A stretch of 64,000 nucleotides of DNA from Deltaproteobacteria bacterium (GCA_029261855.1 JAJDAN010000003.1:142819-206818); one strand, 5' to 3'. Counted from the first letter of the stretch, positions 52,746 to 60,978 are shown. The notes: generated by a model not told the origin, from the letters alone. Program-made: numbers and translations.

Positions 52746-53426
52746 TCAGTACTCCGACGTCGAGTCTTGCAGCAGCAACCGCGTGTCACTCGCGTCCAGG
52801 TCGTCGCGTAGGGCCTGCAGCAGCAGCCCGTGCTCGACGTCCGAGAACAGCTTCACCTGGTAGACGCGTTCTGCCTGGCCCGCCGTCCCGATCTCGGACG
52901 TGCTCAGCAACACGGCGCGACGACAGAACTCGCCGAGCAGGCGTTCGAGAGTCGGCTCCGACGCGGGCGCGGCGCTCATGTTGAAGCGCAACACGCCATC
53001 GAAACGCGCGCGCGACCCGAAGGGCCCCGCCGCCAGGTACACCACCACGGCCGCGAAGGCGGCACTGCCCACACCGGCCACCACCCAGGCCCCCGCCCCG
53101 GCCGCGACGCCGACGCACGCCGACCCCATCACGAAGACCAGGTCGCGGGGCGTCTTCAGGTCCGTGCGAAAGCGGATCATCGACAGCACCCCGAACAGAC
53201 CCAGCCCCGCCATCAACGAATGCTGCATCGCCTGCACGAGGATCGCGGCGCTCAGGCAAACGAGCACTACCGTGTGCCCGAAGCCGCGCGAATAGCTGAG
53301 CCCGACGTAGGTTCGCTCGTACACCCAGGCCAGCACCTGTCCGAACACGAAGGCTGCAACCAGTGCCGTGATCGGCTCGATCCAGGTCGAGATCCCCACT
53401 TCGGGAACGAGAGCCGCGAGGTTCAC
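52746..53426 (-). CDS. DUF4956 inner-membrane protein (cassette B)
   Basis: A 226-residue DUF4956 protein with the same membrane topology as its paralog at 23137. Helices are ITALVAAFVFGQVLAWVY, HTVVLVCLSAAILVQAMQHS and LMAGLGLFGVLSM; the conserved SMIRFRTDLKTPRD is at 82-95, followed by LVFVMGSACVGVAAGAGAWV. A C-terminal domain ends LLLQDSTSEY. GTG 53426 overlaps the VTC stop (GTGA), so translation is coupled to the polymerase. The family's function is not established; its constant link to VTC polymerases suggests anchoring or channelling of polyphosphate. Confidence 0.9.
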   Translation of the reverse strand: MNLAALVPEVGISTWIEPITALVAAFVFGQVLAWVYERTYVGLSYSRGFGHTVVLVCLSAAILVQAMQHSLMAGLGLFGVLSMIRFRTDLKTPRDLVFVMGSACVGVAAGAGAWVVAGVGSAAFAAVVVYLAAGPFGSRARFDGVLRFNMSAAPASEPTLERLLGEFCRRAVLLSTSEIGTAGQAERVYQVKLFSDVEHGLLLQALRDDLDASDTRLLLQDSTSEY

Positions 53427-54202
53427 GAGGTGCCCAGGGCGCGCAGGGCACGTCCGCGAGGGAGTCGGCGGCCGGCGTGCAGCTGCGTCAAGGCGATTCC
53501 GATCGAGTACTTCGAGAAGCTCGACCGCACGAGCTGGTTGCGACGAACGAGTTCCGTCACCCACCACGGGAGCAGGGTCTCGCACTTGATCTCGAGGACC
53601 ACCGGGTTGGTCGGGTGGTCCGTGCGCCAGTGCTCGTCGAAGACGCGCCAGCGCGGGCCCGTGCGCAGGCTCCAGTCGTGGCTCGGCTGCACGGCGATGT
53701 GCCGATCGAAGGTCACGCGGGCGTAGTGGTCGACGACACTCTCGTACGCCTCGCGCTCGTAGCGGACCGTCAGGGTCGGAGCGGCACCCGAGGTCGCGAC
53801 GATCTGCACGAACTCTCCCAACAGGTCCTTGCCCGCCAGGGGTGGGACCGGGAGGGGCAGACCCAGGGCCGCTTCGCCGACGAGCCGCCGATCGACCACC
53901 GTGCGGGTCTTGTCGATGACTTCCGAGTGCCGGCGCTTGACCTCGAGGGTCGCCGGCGAGTGGTCGGAATAGGTCCGCACCCGCAGCTTGACCCGGTCCG
54001 GGTCGCCGCGTTCCTTGGCGGCGTGGAAGGCCAGTGCCGGCGTGTCGAGATAGAGCGAGCGGATCGGGTAGCCGCGGCCCGCCCGGCTATGCGCATCCGG
54101 AACGCAGTACGGCGTCAGCTGATCGCGGATTCTCGAGGCCTCGATCTCGTCGACGAGGAACTTCAACTCGAGTCGCTCGAAGCGCGTCTGGAACGATGCC
54201 AT
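53423..54202 (-). CDS. VTC-domain polyphosphate polymerase (cassette B)
   Basis: A 259-residue stand-alone VTC catalytic domain, paralogous to that at 23850-24659. The same positions are kept: RFERLELKFLVDE, YPIRSLYLDTP, VKLRVRTYSD (71-80), LEVKRR (86-91), HYARVTFDRHIA (159-170), VVLEIKC (201-207) with the metal-type Glu204, and FSKYSIGI (229-236). One difference is LEVKRR in place of LECKRR. The start ATG has GGAG upstream. The promoter should lie in the 212-base gap 54203-54414, where I see no gene and no clear boxes. Confidence 0.9.
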   Translation of the reverse strand: MASFQTRFERLELKFLVDEIEASRIRDQLTPYCVPDAHSRAGRGYPIRSLYLDTPALAFHAAKERGDPDRVKLRVRTYSDHSPATLEVKRRHSEVIDKTRTVVDRRLVGEAALGLPLPVPPLAGKDLLGEFVQIVATSGAAPTLTVRYEREAYESVVDHYARVTFDRHIAVQPSHDWSLRTGPRWRVFDEHWRTDHPTNPVVLEIKCETLLPWWVTELVRRNQLVRSSFSKYSIGIALTQLHAGRRLPRGRALRALGTS

Positions 54203-54414
54203 GCAAGCTCTCCTGTCCGGTGGCGGGTGATGGACAGGCGACAGTCAGAGCAAGCGACATGCCAGCCAGAGCAGACATGGAAGCTTCTTCGAGCTTTCCC
54301 CAAAACGACACGGCGATCGCCGGGTTGGCGGTGCCGGCCGCGGTTTGCTGCACATCGCTTGCGGCCGACAACCCCTGCCGGCGGCAGCAGGATCGTGCCG
54401 AATGCGGCAGCGGG

Positions 54415-54741
54415 TCAGCGCAGGTTCAGTGATTGCGCGAGGTCCACCTCGACGCTCCCTTCGACGACGCGCACTGCGAAGCGCGGGATCGGGAAGCCGT
54501 CTCCGTGCTCTGGCCGGAAGCCCGTGCGGAGGTCGAACTTCAGGCCGTGTGCGGGGCATTGCACGACGGACCCGTCGAGGCTGCCTTCGCTGAGGGGATC
54601 GCCCGCGTGGGGGCAGCGATTCTCCATCGCGTGGATCTCGTCGCCCACGCGGAAGAGTCCGACGTCGATGCCGTCGATCTGGACGCAGAGGCCGCGGCCT
54701 TCGGGCAGCTGGTCGAGTCGCGCGACGCGTTGGTACGCCAC
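54415..54741 (-). CDS. Rieske [2Fe-2S] domain protein (ferredoxin-like)
   Basis: A 108-residue single Rieske domain. The cluster ligands are visible as CPH (Cys43, His45) and CPAH (Cys62, His65), inside NRCPHAGDPLSEGSLDG and VVQCPAHGLKFD. No membrane anchor is present, so it is a soluble electron carrier such as NirD- or BphF-type ferredoxins. The GTG start lies 11 bases after the thioesterase stop, with GAGGCCAGGCC just upstream. It may supply electrons to an oxygenase; the P450 elsewhere in the window is a possible but unproven partner. Confidence 0.88.
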   Translation of the reverse strand: MAYQRVARLDQLPEGRGLCVQIDGIDVGLFRVGDEIHAMENRCPHAGDPLSEGSLDGSVVQCPAHGLKFDLRTGFRPEHGDGFPIPRFAVRVVEGSVEVDLAQSLNLR

Positions 54742-54752
54742 CGGGCCTGGCC

Positions 54753-55259
54753 TCAACCGTCGCCCAGCGGACGATCGATGGGGACCTCGCGCATGGTGGT
54801 CACCGCGAAGACGGCGAGCTCGCCCTCGTTGTCGAGGAAGCGGGTCTCGACGAAATTCGTGCGCCCCCGCTTCTTGACCAGCCGGCTCTCCATGACGAAG
54901 GCGGGGCCGAGAATGGGCTCGAAATAGTCGACGCGCATGTTCGTCGTCGCGAGCCAGGTGCGGAACCGGGCCTCCACTTCCGTGGCGCCCGCGCGCACCG
55001 TGAAGAGCGCCACGAGATCGACGTAGGTGGGCGTGAAGCCTCCGAACAGCTGCCCGCGCGGATTGCGGACGTGGTCCGGGAGATGCGCGCGTACCCGCAG
55101 CAGCCCAGGGGCCTCTTCGAGCACCTCCCACGCGTGGGCCTCGAGGAAGTCTCCCGCGGGATGCCCCTTCCCGATGAGCTGACCGGGCTTGCGGTCAGCC
55201 CACGCGCGCACGAAGGGCGCTTCGGTCGGCGTGCGGGGGCTGTCGTCGGGTCCGGCCAC
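54753..55259 (-). CDS. PaaI-type hotdog-fold thioesterase
   Basis: A 168-residue hotdog protein. Residues NPRGQLFGGFTPTYVDLVAL hold the PaaI-like catalytic region (N-P-x-G-x-x-x-G-G). Strands ATTNMRVDYFEPI and the RGRTNFVETRFLDNEGELAV to FAVTTMREV segment are typical of the thioesterase-superfamily domain. It would cleave small acyl-CoA esters in the cytosol. The start is GTG 55259. The Rieske gene starts 11 bases downstream, so the two are probably one transcript. Confidence 0.85.
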   Translation of the reverse strand: MAGPDDSPRTPTEAPFVRAWADRKPGQLIGKGHPAGDFLEAHAWEVLEEAPGLLRVRAHLPDHVRNPRGQLFGGFTPTYVDLVALFTVRAGATEVEARFRTWLATTNMRVDYFEPILGPAFVMESRLVKKRGRTNFVETRFLDNEGELAVFAVTTMREVPIDRPLGDG

Positions 55260-55323
55260 GACCGGGGCGATAGCAGCCGGGACGCGCCCGGGTCAAGGCG
55301 CCTCGAGTACCTATACTTGCCCC

Positions 55324-55983
55324 ATGCCCCCCACCCAGTCGACTCGCCCCATGCCCCCCACCCAGACCCAGACCAAAACCCAGCCCCAGACTCAGACCCA
55401 GACCGAGCCGGCGGCCACCACCTTCACCGCCATGCGCGCGGCGACCCGCGACGACTACCAGGTCATCGCCCAACACGCCGGCCGCTTCTTCGAGGAGCTG
55501 CCCGGTCGGGTGCTCACCCATCTCACGCTCCTCGCCGGCGATACCGGCGGCTACGCGGTGGACCGTCTCACCCACAGCCTGCAGACCGCCACCCGCGCCC
55601 AGCGCGACGGTCGCGACGACGAGTACGTGGTCTGCGCGCTGCTCCACGACATCGGGGACACCCTCGCCTGCTCGAACCATGCGGACCTTGCCGCCACCAT
55701 TCTCGAGCCCTTCGTCAGTGAGAAGAACCACTGGATCGTGAAGCAACATGCCATCTTCCAGGGCTACTACTTCTTCCACCACCTGGGCCTCGACCGCGAC
55801 ATGCGCGACCGCTTCCGGGACCACGAGTGGTGGCGAGACTGCGCCGAATTCTGCGAGAAGTACGACCAGAACAGTTTCGACCGCGACTACGACACCCTGC
55901 CCCTCGAAGCCTTCGAACCGATCGTCCGCAAGGTCTTCGCGGAGCCGCGGAAGACGATCTATCGCCAGGAAGGAACGACATGA
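55324..55983 (+). CDS. HD-domain protein, possibly PhnZ/TmpB-like diiron oxygenase
   Basis: A 219-residue HD-domain protein. Metal ligands are likely His84 in RLTHSLQTAT, the HD pair in VCALLHDIGD (His108, Asp109), His119 in SNHADLA, His142 in KQHAIFQGYYFFHHLG and Asp181 in FCEKYDQNSFD. The combination HSLQTAT, LLHDIGD and EKYDQNSFD resembles the HD-domain mixed-valence diiron oxygenases PhnZ and TmpB, which cleave organophosphonates or related compounds, more than ordinary phosphohydrolases. That is inference. The first 30 residues are PTQTQT-type low complexity from simple repeats; ATG 55432 may be the true start. The stop overlaps the selenoprotein ATG (ATGA). Confidence 0.75.
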   Translation: MPPTQSTRPMPPTQTQTKTQPQTQTQTEPAATTFTAMRAATRDDYQVIAQHAGRFFEELPGRVLTHLTLLAGDTGGYAVDRLTHSLQTATRAQRDGRDDEYVVCALLHDIGDTLACSNHADLAATILEPFVSEKNHWIVKQHAIFQGYYFFHHLGLDRDMRDRFRDHEWWRDCAEFCEKYDQNSFDRDYDTLPLEAFEPIVRKVFAEPRKTIYRQEGTT

Positions 55984-57086
55984 TCCTCACGACCGAACGG
56001 GTAGACCGGGAGACATTCGAGCGCGGCACGGGCTGGGCGCTGCGTCCGGAAGGCGCATGTCGAGGGGACGTCTGCGTCCCCCTCACGGCGGCCGCGATTC
56101 GCGACGACGCCGTCGACGTTGCGGCCGTCGCCGAAAGCCTGGGCATGCCGATCGTGCGCCACACGAAGGCACTTGCGGCGCTCGGTCCCGCCAGTCTCGG
56201 CGGCCGCGCACTCACCAGCGCGACGGCCCCCGACCTCGTCCTGCCGGACCTCGACGGCAAGCCCTTCGACCTGGCGTCCCTGCGCGGCCAGAAGGTCGTG
56301 CTGGTGGCGTGGTCCCCCTACTGAGGCTGCGCCAACGACCTGCCCGGGTGGCAGGCCCTCCGCAACGAGCTGCATCCCCAGGGCGTCGAGATCGTGACCG
56401 TGTGTCTCGACTCGATGGGCGCCGAAGCCGCGCGTCCCTACGTCGAGCGCGCGAACCCCGAACACCCCAGCCTGCTGGACGTCGCACATATCGTCGATGA
56501 GCGGTTCGGGGTCGTGAACATCCCGAACAGCGTCTGGATCGATGAGTCGGGGACGATCGTGCGCCCCGTCGAAGGGGCCTGGCCCGACGCACCCGAGGTC
56601 CCGGAGCCCGTCGAAGGAGCTCCGCCTGCGACCGCCCCCGGCCGCATGGGCGAGATGATGGCCGCGGCGGGAAAGATCGTGACGGACCGCGCCGAGTACG
56701 TTGCGGCGCTGCACGACTGGGCCGAGAAGGGGGCCGAGAGCCGCTTCGCCCTGTCGCCCGAAGAGGTGGTCGCGCGGTCGGGACGTCGCGGCGTCGAAGA
56801 AGCGACGGCAGCCGCCGAGTTCGAGCTTGCACAGCACCTGTTCCGCGCGGACGACCTGCCCGCTGCGAGACCCCACTTTCGCGAGGCGCACCGGCTGCAA
56901 CCCGACAACTGGACCTACAAGAGGCAGGCCTGGTCGATCGAGCCTTCCGCCCTCGAGGGTCCGCTCGCGCGCTTCTGGCAGGGGCCCCTGCCCGGCAAGG
57001 AAGCGGACTGGGCCTACGCCGGCGACTGGGTGGTGGACGCCACCGCTGGAGACCCGGCGAACTACTACCCGCGCTTCAAGCCCTGA
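55980..57086 (+). CDS. Selenoprotein: redoxin-domain protein with UGC motif and C-terminal TPR-like region
   Basis: The frame runs from ATG 55980 (overlapping the HD-protein stop) to TGA 57084-57086, interrupted only by TGA at 56322-56324, read as Sec115 of 368. The redoxin core spans about 85-205: TAPDLVLPDLDGKPFDLASL, VVLVAWSPY-U-GCANDLPGWQALR, HPQGVEIVTVCLDSM and VVNIPNSVWIDESGT. This is ResA/AhpC-like, with Sec replacing the first residue of a C-G-C type pair (Cys117 follows). The N-terminal 80 residues form a helical domain of unknown nature. Residues about 285-335 are TPR-like (FELAQHLFRADDLPAARPHF). There is no signal peptide, so it is probably cytosolic. A SECIS-like hairpin follows the UGA. 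Confidence 0.86.
56322..56355 (+). promoter_or_regulatory. UGA(Sec) codon plus SECIS-like hairpin
   Basis: UGA is at 56322-56324. After 14 bases a perfect 6-bp hairpin follows: stem CCTGCC (56339-56344), loop CGGGT (56345-56349), stem GGCAGG (56350-56355). The loop contains GGGU. Stem length, loop length and the 14-base gap from the UGA are the same as at 10530-10563 in an unrelated gene. It was judged by eye, without a folding calculation. Confidence 0.75.
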
Positions 57087-57108
57087 TCGGTTCGGCCAGG
57101 GCTTCGGA

Positions 57109-57927
57109 CTACTGGCTCATGTGCCAGCCGCCGTTCGGCGACAGCACCTGACCCGTCACGAACTTCGCCTCGTCGCTGGCCAGGTAGACGGCCGCCCAGG
57201 CGATGTCGTCGGGCTCGCCGAAGCGACCGAGGGGCGTCTGCGCTTCGAGCAGCGGACGGATGTCGCCCACGGGTGCCGTCATCGCCGTCTCGATCCAACC
57301 CGGCGCGATGGCGTTCACGCGAATGCCCCGGCTCGCGACCTCGCGCGCGAGTGAACGGGTCAGCCCCAGGATGCCCGCCTTGGCTGCACAGTAGTCCGGC
57401 AGGCCCCCGCCGCCGGCGGTCCCCATGATCGAGCCCAGGTTGATGATGGAGCCCGACATCTGCGGACTCATGATCTTGAGCCCCTCGCGACAGCAGAAGA
57501 AGGTGCCGTCGAGGTGCACCCCGATCATCCGGCGCCAGTGCTCGTCCGAAAGCTCGATGGTGCGGTCGAGGTGCGTCTCGACCGGCCCGCCCGCGGCCAC
57601 CTCCGCGGCCTGGGCGAGAGACTTCTGATTGAAGCGTGCCGTCGACTCTTCGTCCTGGGTCCCGATACCGGCATTGTTGACGAGGATGTCGAGGCCGCCG
57701 AGCTCGCGGGCCACCTCTTCGAACATCAGGCGGATCGCACCGGAGTCGGCCACGTCTGCCGCGTACGCGGTGCCGCCGATCTCCTCGGCGACGAGCTTCG
57801 CCGTGCCCGGGTCGAGATCGTTCACGACGACCCGAGCCCCCTCCGCATGAAAGCGCCGCGCCATGGCCGCGCCGAGCCCCGTGCCTGCGCCCGTGATCAG
57901 TGCCCGCTTTCCCGCCAGTCGTCCCAT
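57109..57927 (-). CDS. SDR family oxidoreductase
   Basis: A 272-residue classical SDR. TGAGTGLG is at 12-19 and NNAG at 84-87. Catalytic Ser166, Tyr179 and Lys183 are in NLGSIMGTAG and LPDYCAAKAG, and the end is KFVTGQVLSPNGGWHMSQ. An extra stretch of about 35 residues (from DEESTARFNQKSLAQAAEV) lies between NNAG and the next helix, which is longer than in most SDRs and may form a lid or dimer contact. The ATG has GAGGAGAC upstream. It is cytosolic and the substrate is unknown. It is convergent with the selenoprotein gene, 22 bases apart. Confidence 0.92.
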   Translation of the reverse strand: MGRLAGKRALITGAGTGLGAAMARRFHAEGARVVVNDLDPGTAKLVAEEIGGTAYAADVADSGAIRLMFEEVARELGGLDILVNNAGIGTQDEESTARFNQKSLAQAAEVAAGGPVETHLDRTIELSDEHWRRMIGVHLDGTFFCCREGLKIMSPQMSGSIINLGSIMGTAGGGGLPDYCAAKAGILGLTRSLAREVASRGIRVNAIAPGWIETAMTAPVGDIRPLLEAQTPLGRFGEPDDIAWAAVYLASDEAKFVTGQVLSPNGGWHMSQ

Positions 57928-58241
57928 GAACGTCTCCTCGAGTGGGTGTTCCGCTCCGGTCGGATGGTGGCGCTCCAGAGAGGTCATTGCGAGTCGGTCT
58001 TCCCAAGGTCCGCAGAACGCCCCTCGACTCGAATTTCGGGCGATACACGAAGCCGCGCGCGTCGAACACGACACACCCGTTCGGGCTAACCCGCACTGCT
58101 TCCGTCCATCCCCCGAACGCGGGACGGCTTCGGTCAACGCAATGATGCGCCGTGACCCATCCAGGTCATGCCGACTCGGGCGGTGCCGGCGTATCGTGGC
58201 CGGCCTCCCACCGGCCCACTCGAACCTACCGAGGTGACACG
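57928..58241. other. Intergenic region without recognisable gene
   Basis: This 314-base stretch between divergent genes contains no convincing ORF, tRNA or other RNA gene that I can recognise. It must hold the promoters of the SDR gene and of the two-gene unit starting at 58242. No clear -35/-10 boxes, operators or riboswitch motifs could be picked out. Confidence 0.6.
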
Positions 58242-58571
58242 ATGGCACTCGCAAAAACAAAATCCCTCACCATCGCATGCAAGGCGATGAACCCATTCGT
58301 GACGAGAGATCTTCTCAAGCGAACGGCAAACGGTGTCGAGCCGATTTCCGGCGCCGCCGAGATCCGAATCAAGGACACCCTCGGCGACTTGAACGACCAG
58401 GACAAGCGCTTCGGCCTGAATGTAATCGACAACATCCTCGAGACCACCGCGAGCCTCGTATCCGAGGAAGGATACTTCCTGGTGATGGGAAAGGGCCTGC
58501 TACTCACACGCGTAACCACGCTCGGTTCCTTGGCCGCGTATGTTCGAGCGAACTCCGGGGGGCAGCAATGA
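58242..58571 (+). CDS. Hypothetical protein (109 aa), first gene of a two-gene unit
   Basis: I do not recognise this small soluble protein. It begins MALAKTKSLTIACKAMNPFV and contains RIKDTLGDLNDQDKRFGLNV, then IDNILETTASLVSEEGYFLV and MGKGLLLTRVTTLGSLAAYV. There is no signal peptide. The alternation of helix and a short hydrophobic stretch near the end might dock to membrane or partner. ATG 58242 is preceded by GAGG. Its TGA overlaps the ATG of the next gene (ATGA), so both are made together. The DNA from here to 59845 looks less GC-rich, with more A/T third positions than its neighbours. Confidence 0.65.
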   Translation: MALAKTKSLTIACKAMNPFVTRDLLKRTANGVEPISGAAEIRIKDTLGDLNDQDKRFGLNVIDNILETTASLVSEEGYFLVMGKGLLLTRVTTLGSLAAYVRANSGGQQ

Positions 58572-59845
58572 GTGTGTTCTCCACGCGAGCCGCGATCACG
58601 GCCGTTGCGGTGCTCATCGGATTCGACGCGAGCGCAGCGAAGGACCTAGAGGGCAACTGGAACCTCTCCTGGCAGACCGCGCCGCCGCGGCACGTCATCA
58701 CCATCAACGTGGTCGAAGAGGATGTGCCGGTCGATGATCCCTCAATTCTTCTCTCCGTCGGGTCGCCCCTCTCGAGATCGAGCTATCGCCTCCTCGGATC
58801 CAAAGGCACGACTCAATCCGAGGTGAGAATCACAGAGGTGTTCGCGACTGGACGTGAAGGAAACAAAGCTCTCGCGATTCACGTAGTCCCCGAGGGCGAC
58901 CTTGACAGCTCCTTCGACTACAAACTCGAGATCGCGAAGGACAAGCTGGCCATCGTCGACGCTGGAGACAAGCTCCTACCCGCTCAGGAACTGGACTTGC
59001 TGTCCGAGCAGCTTGAGATGGATCAGTCGTTCGTTCAGTCGAGGACCCTGGACAACAAGATCCGAGTCGCCGGAGGAACCGGGGGCGGGACGAGTTCGAT
59101 TCTCTTCTCTCAGGGACTCGAACGCTTCGATCTGGCGGAGAACGGCAGCCGTCGGCTCTTGGTCCGACTTGACGGCCAGGCCGACTTCAACTTCCAGTCT
59201 GACAAGCGCGACGATTACTTCAATGAGCTCGAAGCCGAGCTCTCGTTCATATACCCGCAGCGGACCACCTTCTTCGGCCTCCTTGAGACCGAGCGATACC
59301 TGGAACTCGGGCTCGGCGGGCGCGTCGATTCGGACCAGAAGTTCGAGAACGCCGATGCATCGGCCTTCGCGAAGGTTGCGATCTACACCAAGGATCCGAT
59401 CTCGACGTGGATCGCACGTCGGTGGGGAGCACAGTTCGACACTCAAGCTGTCGTCTCACCGCTCATCGTCGCCGAGTACAGCTTCGTGAACGAGATCGCT
59501 TCCGACAGCGGATCGACGACGCGAGACAAGCCTGACACAGAGGGTGGGGAGCACCGGATCCAGACCAGCTTTGATTGGTCCCTTCCGCTCGTTCGAGACT
59601 TCGACGCGACCGCTCTACCCCAACTTGGTGCCCACTATGACGTAGATCTCCTATTCCGCTTCACGGGAATCTACGACTTCAAGGAAAGCGACTTCTTCGA
59701 CACCACCCGCCTTGGCCTCGAACTGAGCCCCACCACGAGTGGGGTTGTCCGACCGTCAATCGTATTCTGGTGGGAGCGGGGGCAGGCTCCGCCCGTGTTC
59801 CAGAGCTTCGACGCGCTAATGGCCGGCCTTCGACTAGCCTTCTAG
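58568..59845 (+). CDS. Hypothetical exported protein, possibly a beta-barrel
   Basis: A 425-residue unrecognised protein with a signal peptide (ITAVAVLIGFDASA; AKDLEGNWNLSW begins the mature part). After a beta-rich N-terminal region (HVITINVVEEDVPVDDPSIL) the second half consists of repeated amphipathic strands (RLLVRLDGQADFNFQSDKRD, TTFFGLLETERYLELGLGGR, TQAVVSPLIVAEYSFVNEIA, IQTSFDWSLPLVRDFD, LGAHYDVDLLFRFTGIYDF) and ends with FQSFDALMAGLRLAF, an aromatic C-terminus like outer-membrane barrels. The barrel call is inference from strand pattern and final Phe. Its stop region overlaps that of the convergent toroid protein by 4 bases. Confidence 0.7.
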   Translation: MSVFSTRAAITAVAVLIGFDASAAKDLEGNWNLSWQTAPPRHVITINVVEEDVPVDDPSILLSVGSPLSRSSYRLLGSKGTTQSEVRITEVFATGREGNKALAIHVVPEGDLDSSFDYKLEIAKDKLAIVDAGDKLLPAQELDLLSEQLEMDQSFVQSRTLDNKIRVAGGTGGGTSSILFSQGLERFDLAENGSRRLLVRLDGQADFNFQSDKRDDYFNELEAELSFIYPQRTTFFGLLETERYLELGLGGRVDSDQKFENADASAFAKVAIYTKDPISTWIARRWGAQFDTQAVVSPLIVAEYSFVNEIASDSGSTTRDKPDTEGGEHRIQTSFDWSLPLVRDFDATALPQLGAHYDVDLLFRFTGIYDFKESDFFDTTRLGLELSPTTSGVVRPSIVFWWERGQAPPVFQSFDALMAGLRLAF

Positions 59846-60978
59846 CCACCCCAGCCCGCGAACGCCAGCGCCTGGGCGGCGAAGGCCGTCCCGACGATCG
59901 GGTCGTCTTCCTTCTGGAGGCCGTTCGTTCCCACGAAGCTGCCGTCCGCGCGCTGCTCGCTTTCGATTGCCTCCGCGAGGGCCCGCTGCCAACCCGGAGG
60001 CCCGCCGACTCGCGCGAAGCAATGGGCGGCCCCCGCCCGGTAGTAGCCGCGCATGGCCTCGGCGAAGAGTTCCATCGGGCCGCCGTCGAGCCCCGGGTTG
60101 CGATCGACCCGGTGATTCGCGCGCAGCCAGTCTGCGGCCCGCTCGGCCGCCTCACTGCGTCCCCGATCGAGGGCCTGCAGGCACAGCAGGCCGTCGGTCG
60201 TCGCCGAGCCGTAACCCTTCGGGCTGCCGTCGGGCCCGCGCAGCCCCTTGTTCAGCGCGAGTTCGACGGGGCTGTAGACGAAGCTGCCGTCTGCGGTCTG
60301 ACAACGCGCCACGAAGTCCCGGGCCTCGACGATCGCCGGGTCGTCCGCCGGGACGTCCACCGCGCACAGTCCGTCGAGCACGCGGCGGGTCATGCTGAGA
60401 TCGACGTGACCGGCGTGGGGCGGGCGCCGGACGCCGCGGTCTCCCATCCCCCAGCCCCCCTGTGCCGGGTGTCCCTGCCAGCCATCTCGCGCGCGGAACT
60501 GCTGGCCGCGCAACCAGGCGATCGACGGATCCGCCGAAGCGCGCCAGCCTTCGGGACGCGCTGCGCCGAGACACGAGAGCATCAAGCCCGTCGCATAGCA
60601 CGGGTAATCGAGACTCGGCCCCGAGAGCCCCAGTGCGCCCTGCCCGTCTCGCATCTGGCGCATCGCCTCGAAGGCGCGGACGACTGCGGGCGATGCCGGG
60701 ACCAGCAGCGGCTGCGGCGCAACGAGCAGACTGTCGAGTACGAAGGGCGTCAGGCTCTGACCCGACGCGAGCAGCCCGTAGGTCGCGCTGGCGAAGCGCC
60801 CGTCCGGGGTCTGCGCGTTCCAGAGCCAGCGGTGTGCTCGAGCGAGGGCGCCCGGGTCTTCCGTCGCAGACCACCCCGAAGCGGCACAGCCCCACCCGAG
60901 CGGCAGCGCCCAGAGGCCGGCGGTCGACGCCGCTCCCGCCAGGAAGCGACGTCGACCGATGCTTCGGCGCAGGCTCAT
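59842..60978 (-). CDS. Tat-exported prenyltransferase/squalene-cyclase-repeat protein
   Basis: A 378-residue protein with a twin-arginine signal (RRSIGRRRFLAGAASTAG). The mature part is made of alpha/alpha-toroid repeats with QW-like motifs: RWLWNAQTPDGRFASATYG, MRDGQGALGLSG, CQTADGSFVYSPVELALN and AIESEQRADGSFVGTNGL. These are terpenoid-cyclase/prenyltransferase-type helical barrels. The DxDD and zinc ligands of real cyclases or transferases were not seen. It overlaps the stop of the neighbouring toroid gene (ATGA), so both are co-translated. A partner-binding or structural role in the periplasm is possible. Confidence 0.8.
   Translation of the reverse strand: MSLRRSIGRRRFLAGAASTAGLWALPLGWGCAASGWSATEDPGALARAHRWLWNAQTPDGRFASATYGLLASGQSLTPFVLDSLLVAPQPLLVPASPAVVRAFEAMRQMRDGQGALGLSGPSLDYPCYATGLMLSCLGAARPEGWRASADPSIAWLRGQQFRARDGWQGHPAQGGWGMGDRGVRRPPHAGHVDLSMTRRVLDGLCAVDVPADDPAIVEARDFVARCQTADGSFVYSPVELALNKGLRGPDGSPKGYGSATTDGLLCLQALDRGRSEAAERAADWLRANHRVDRNPGLDGGPMELFAEAMRGYYRAGAAHCFARVGGPPGWQRALAEAIESEQRADGSFVGTNGLQKEDDPIVGTAFAAQALAFAGWGG

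Noticed and set aside
57928..58241. Small coding genes or a tRNA in the 314-base gap
   Set aside because: Short frames lack ribosome sites and family features; no cloverleaf with a CCA-type end could be found by eye.
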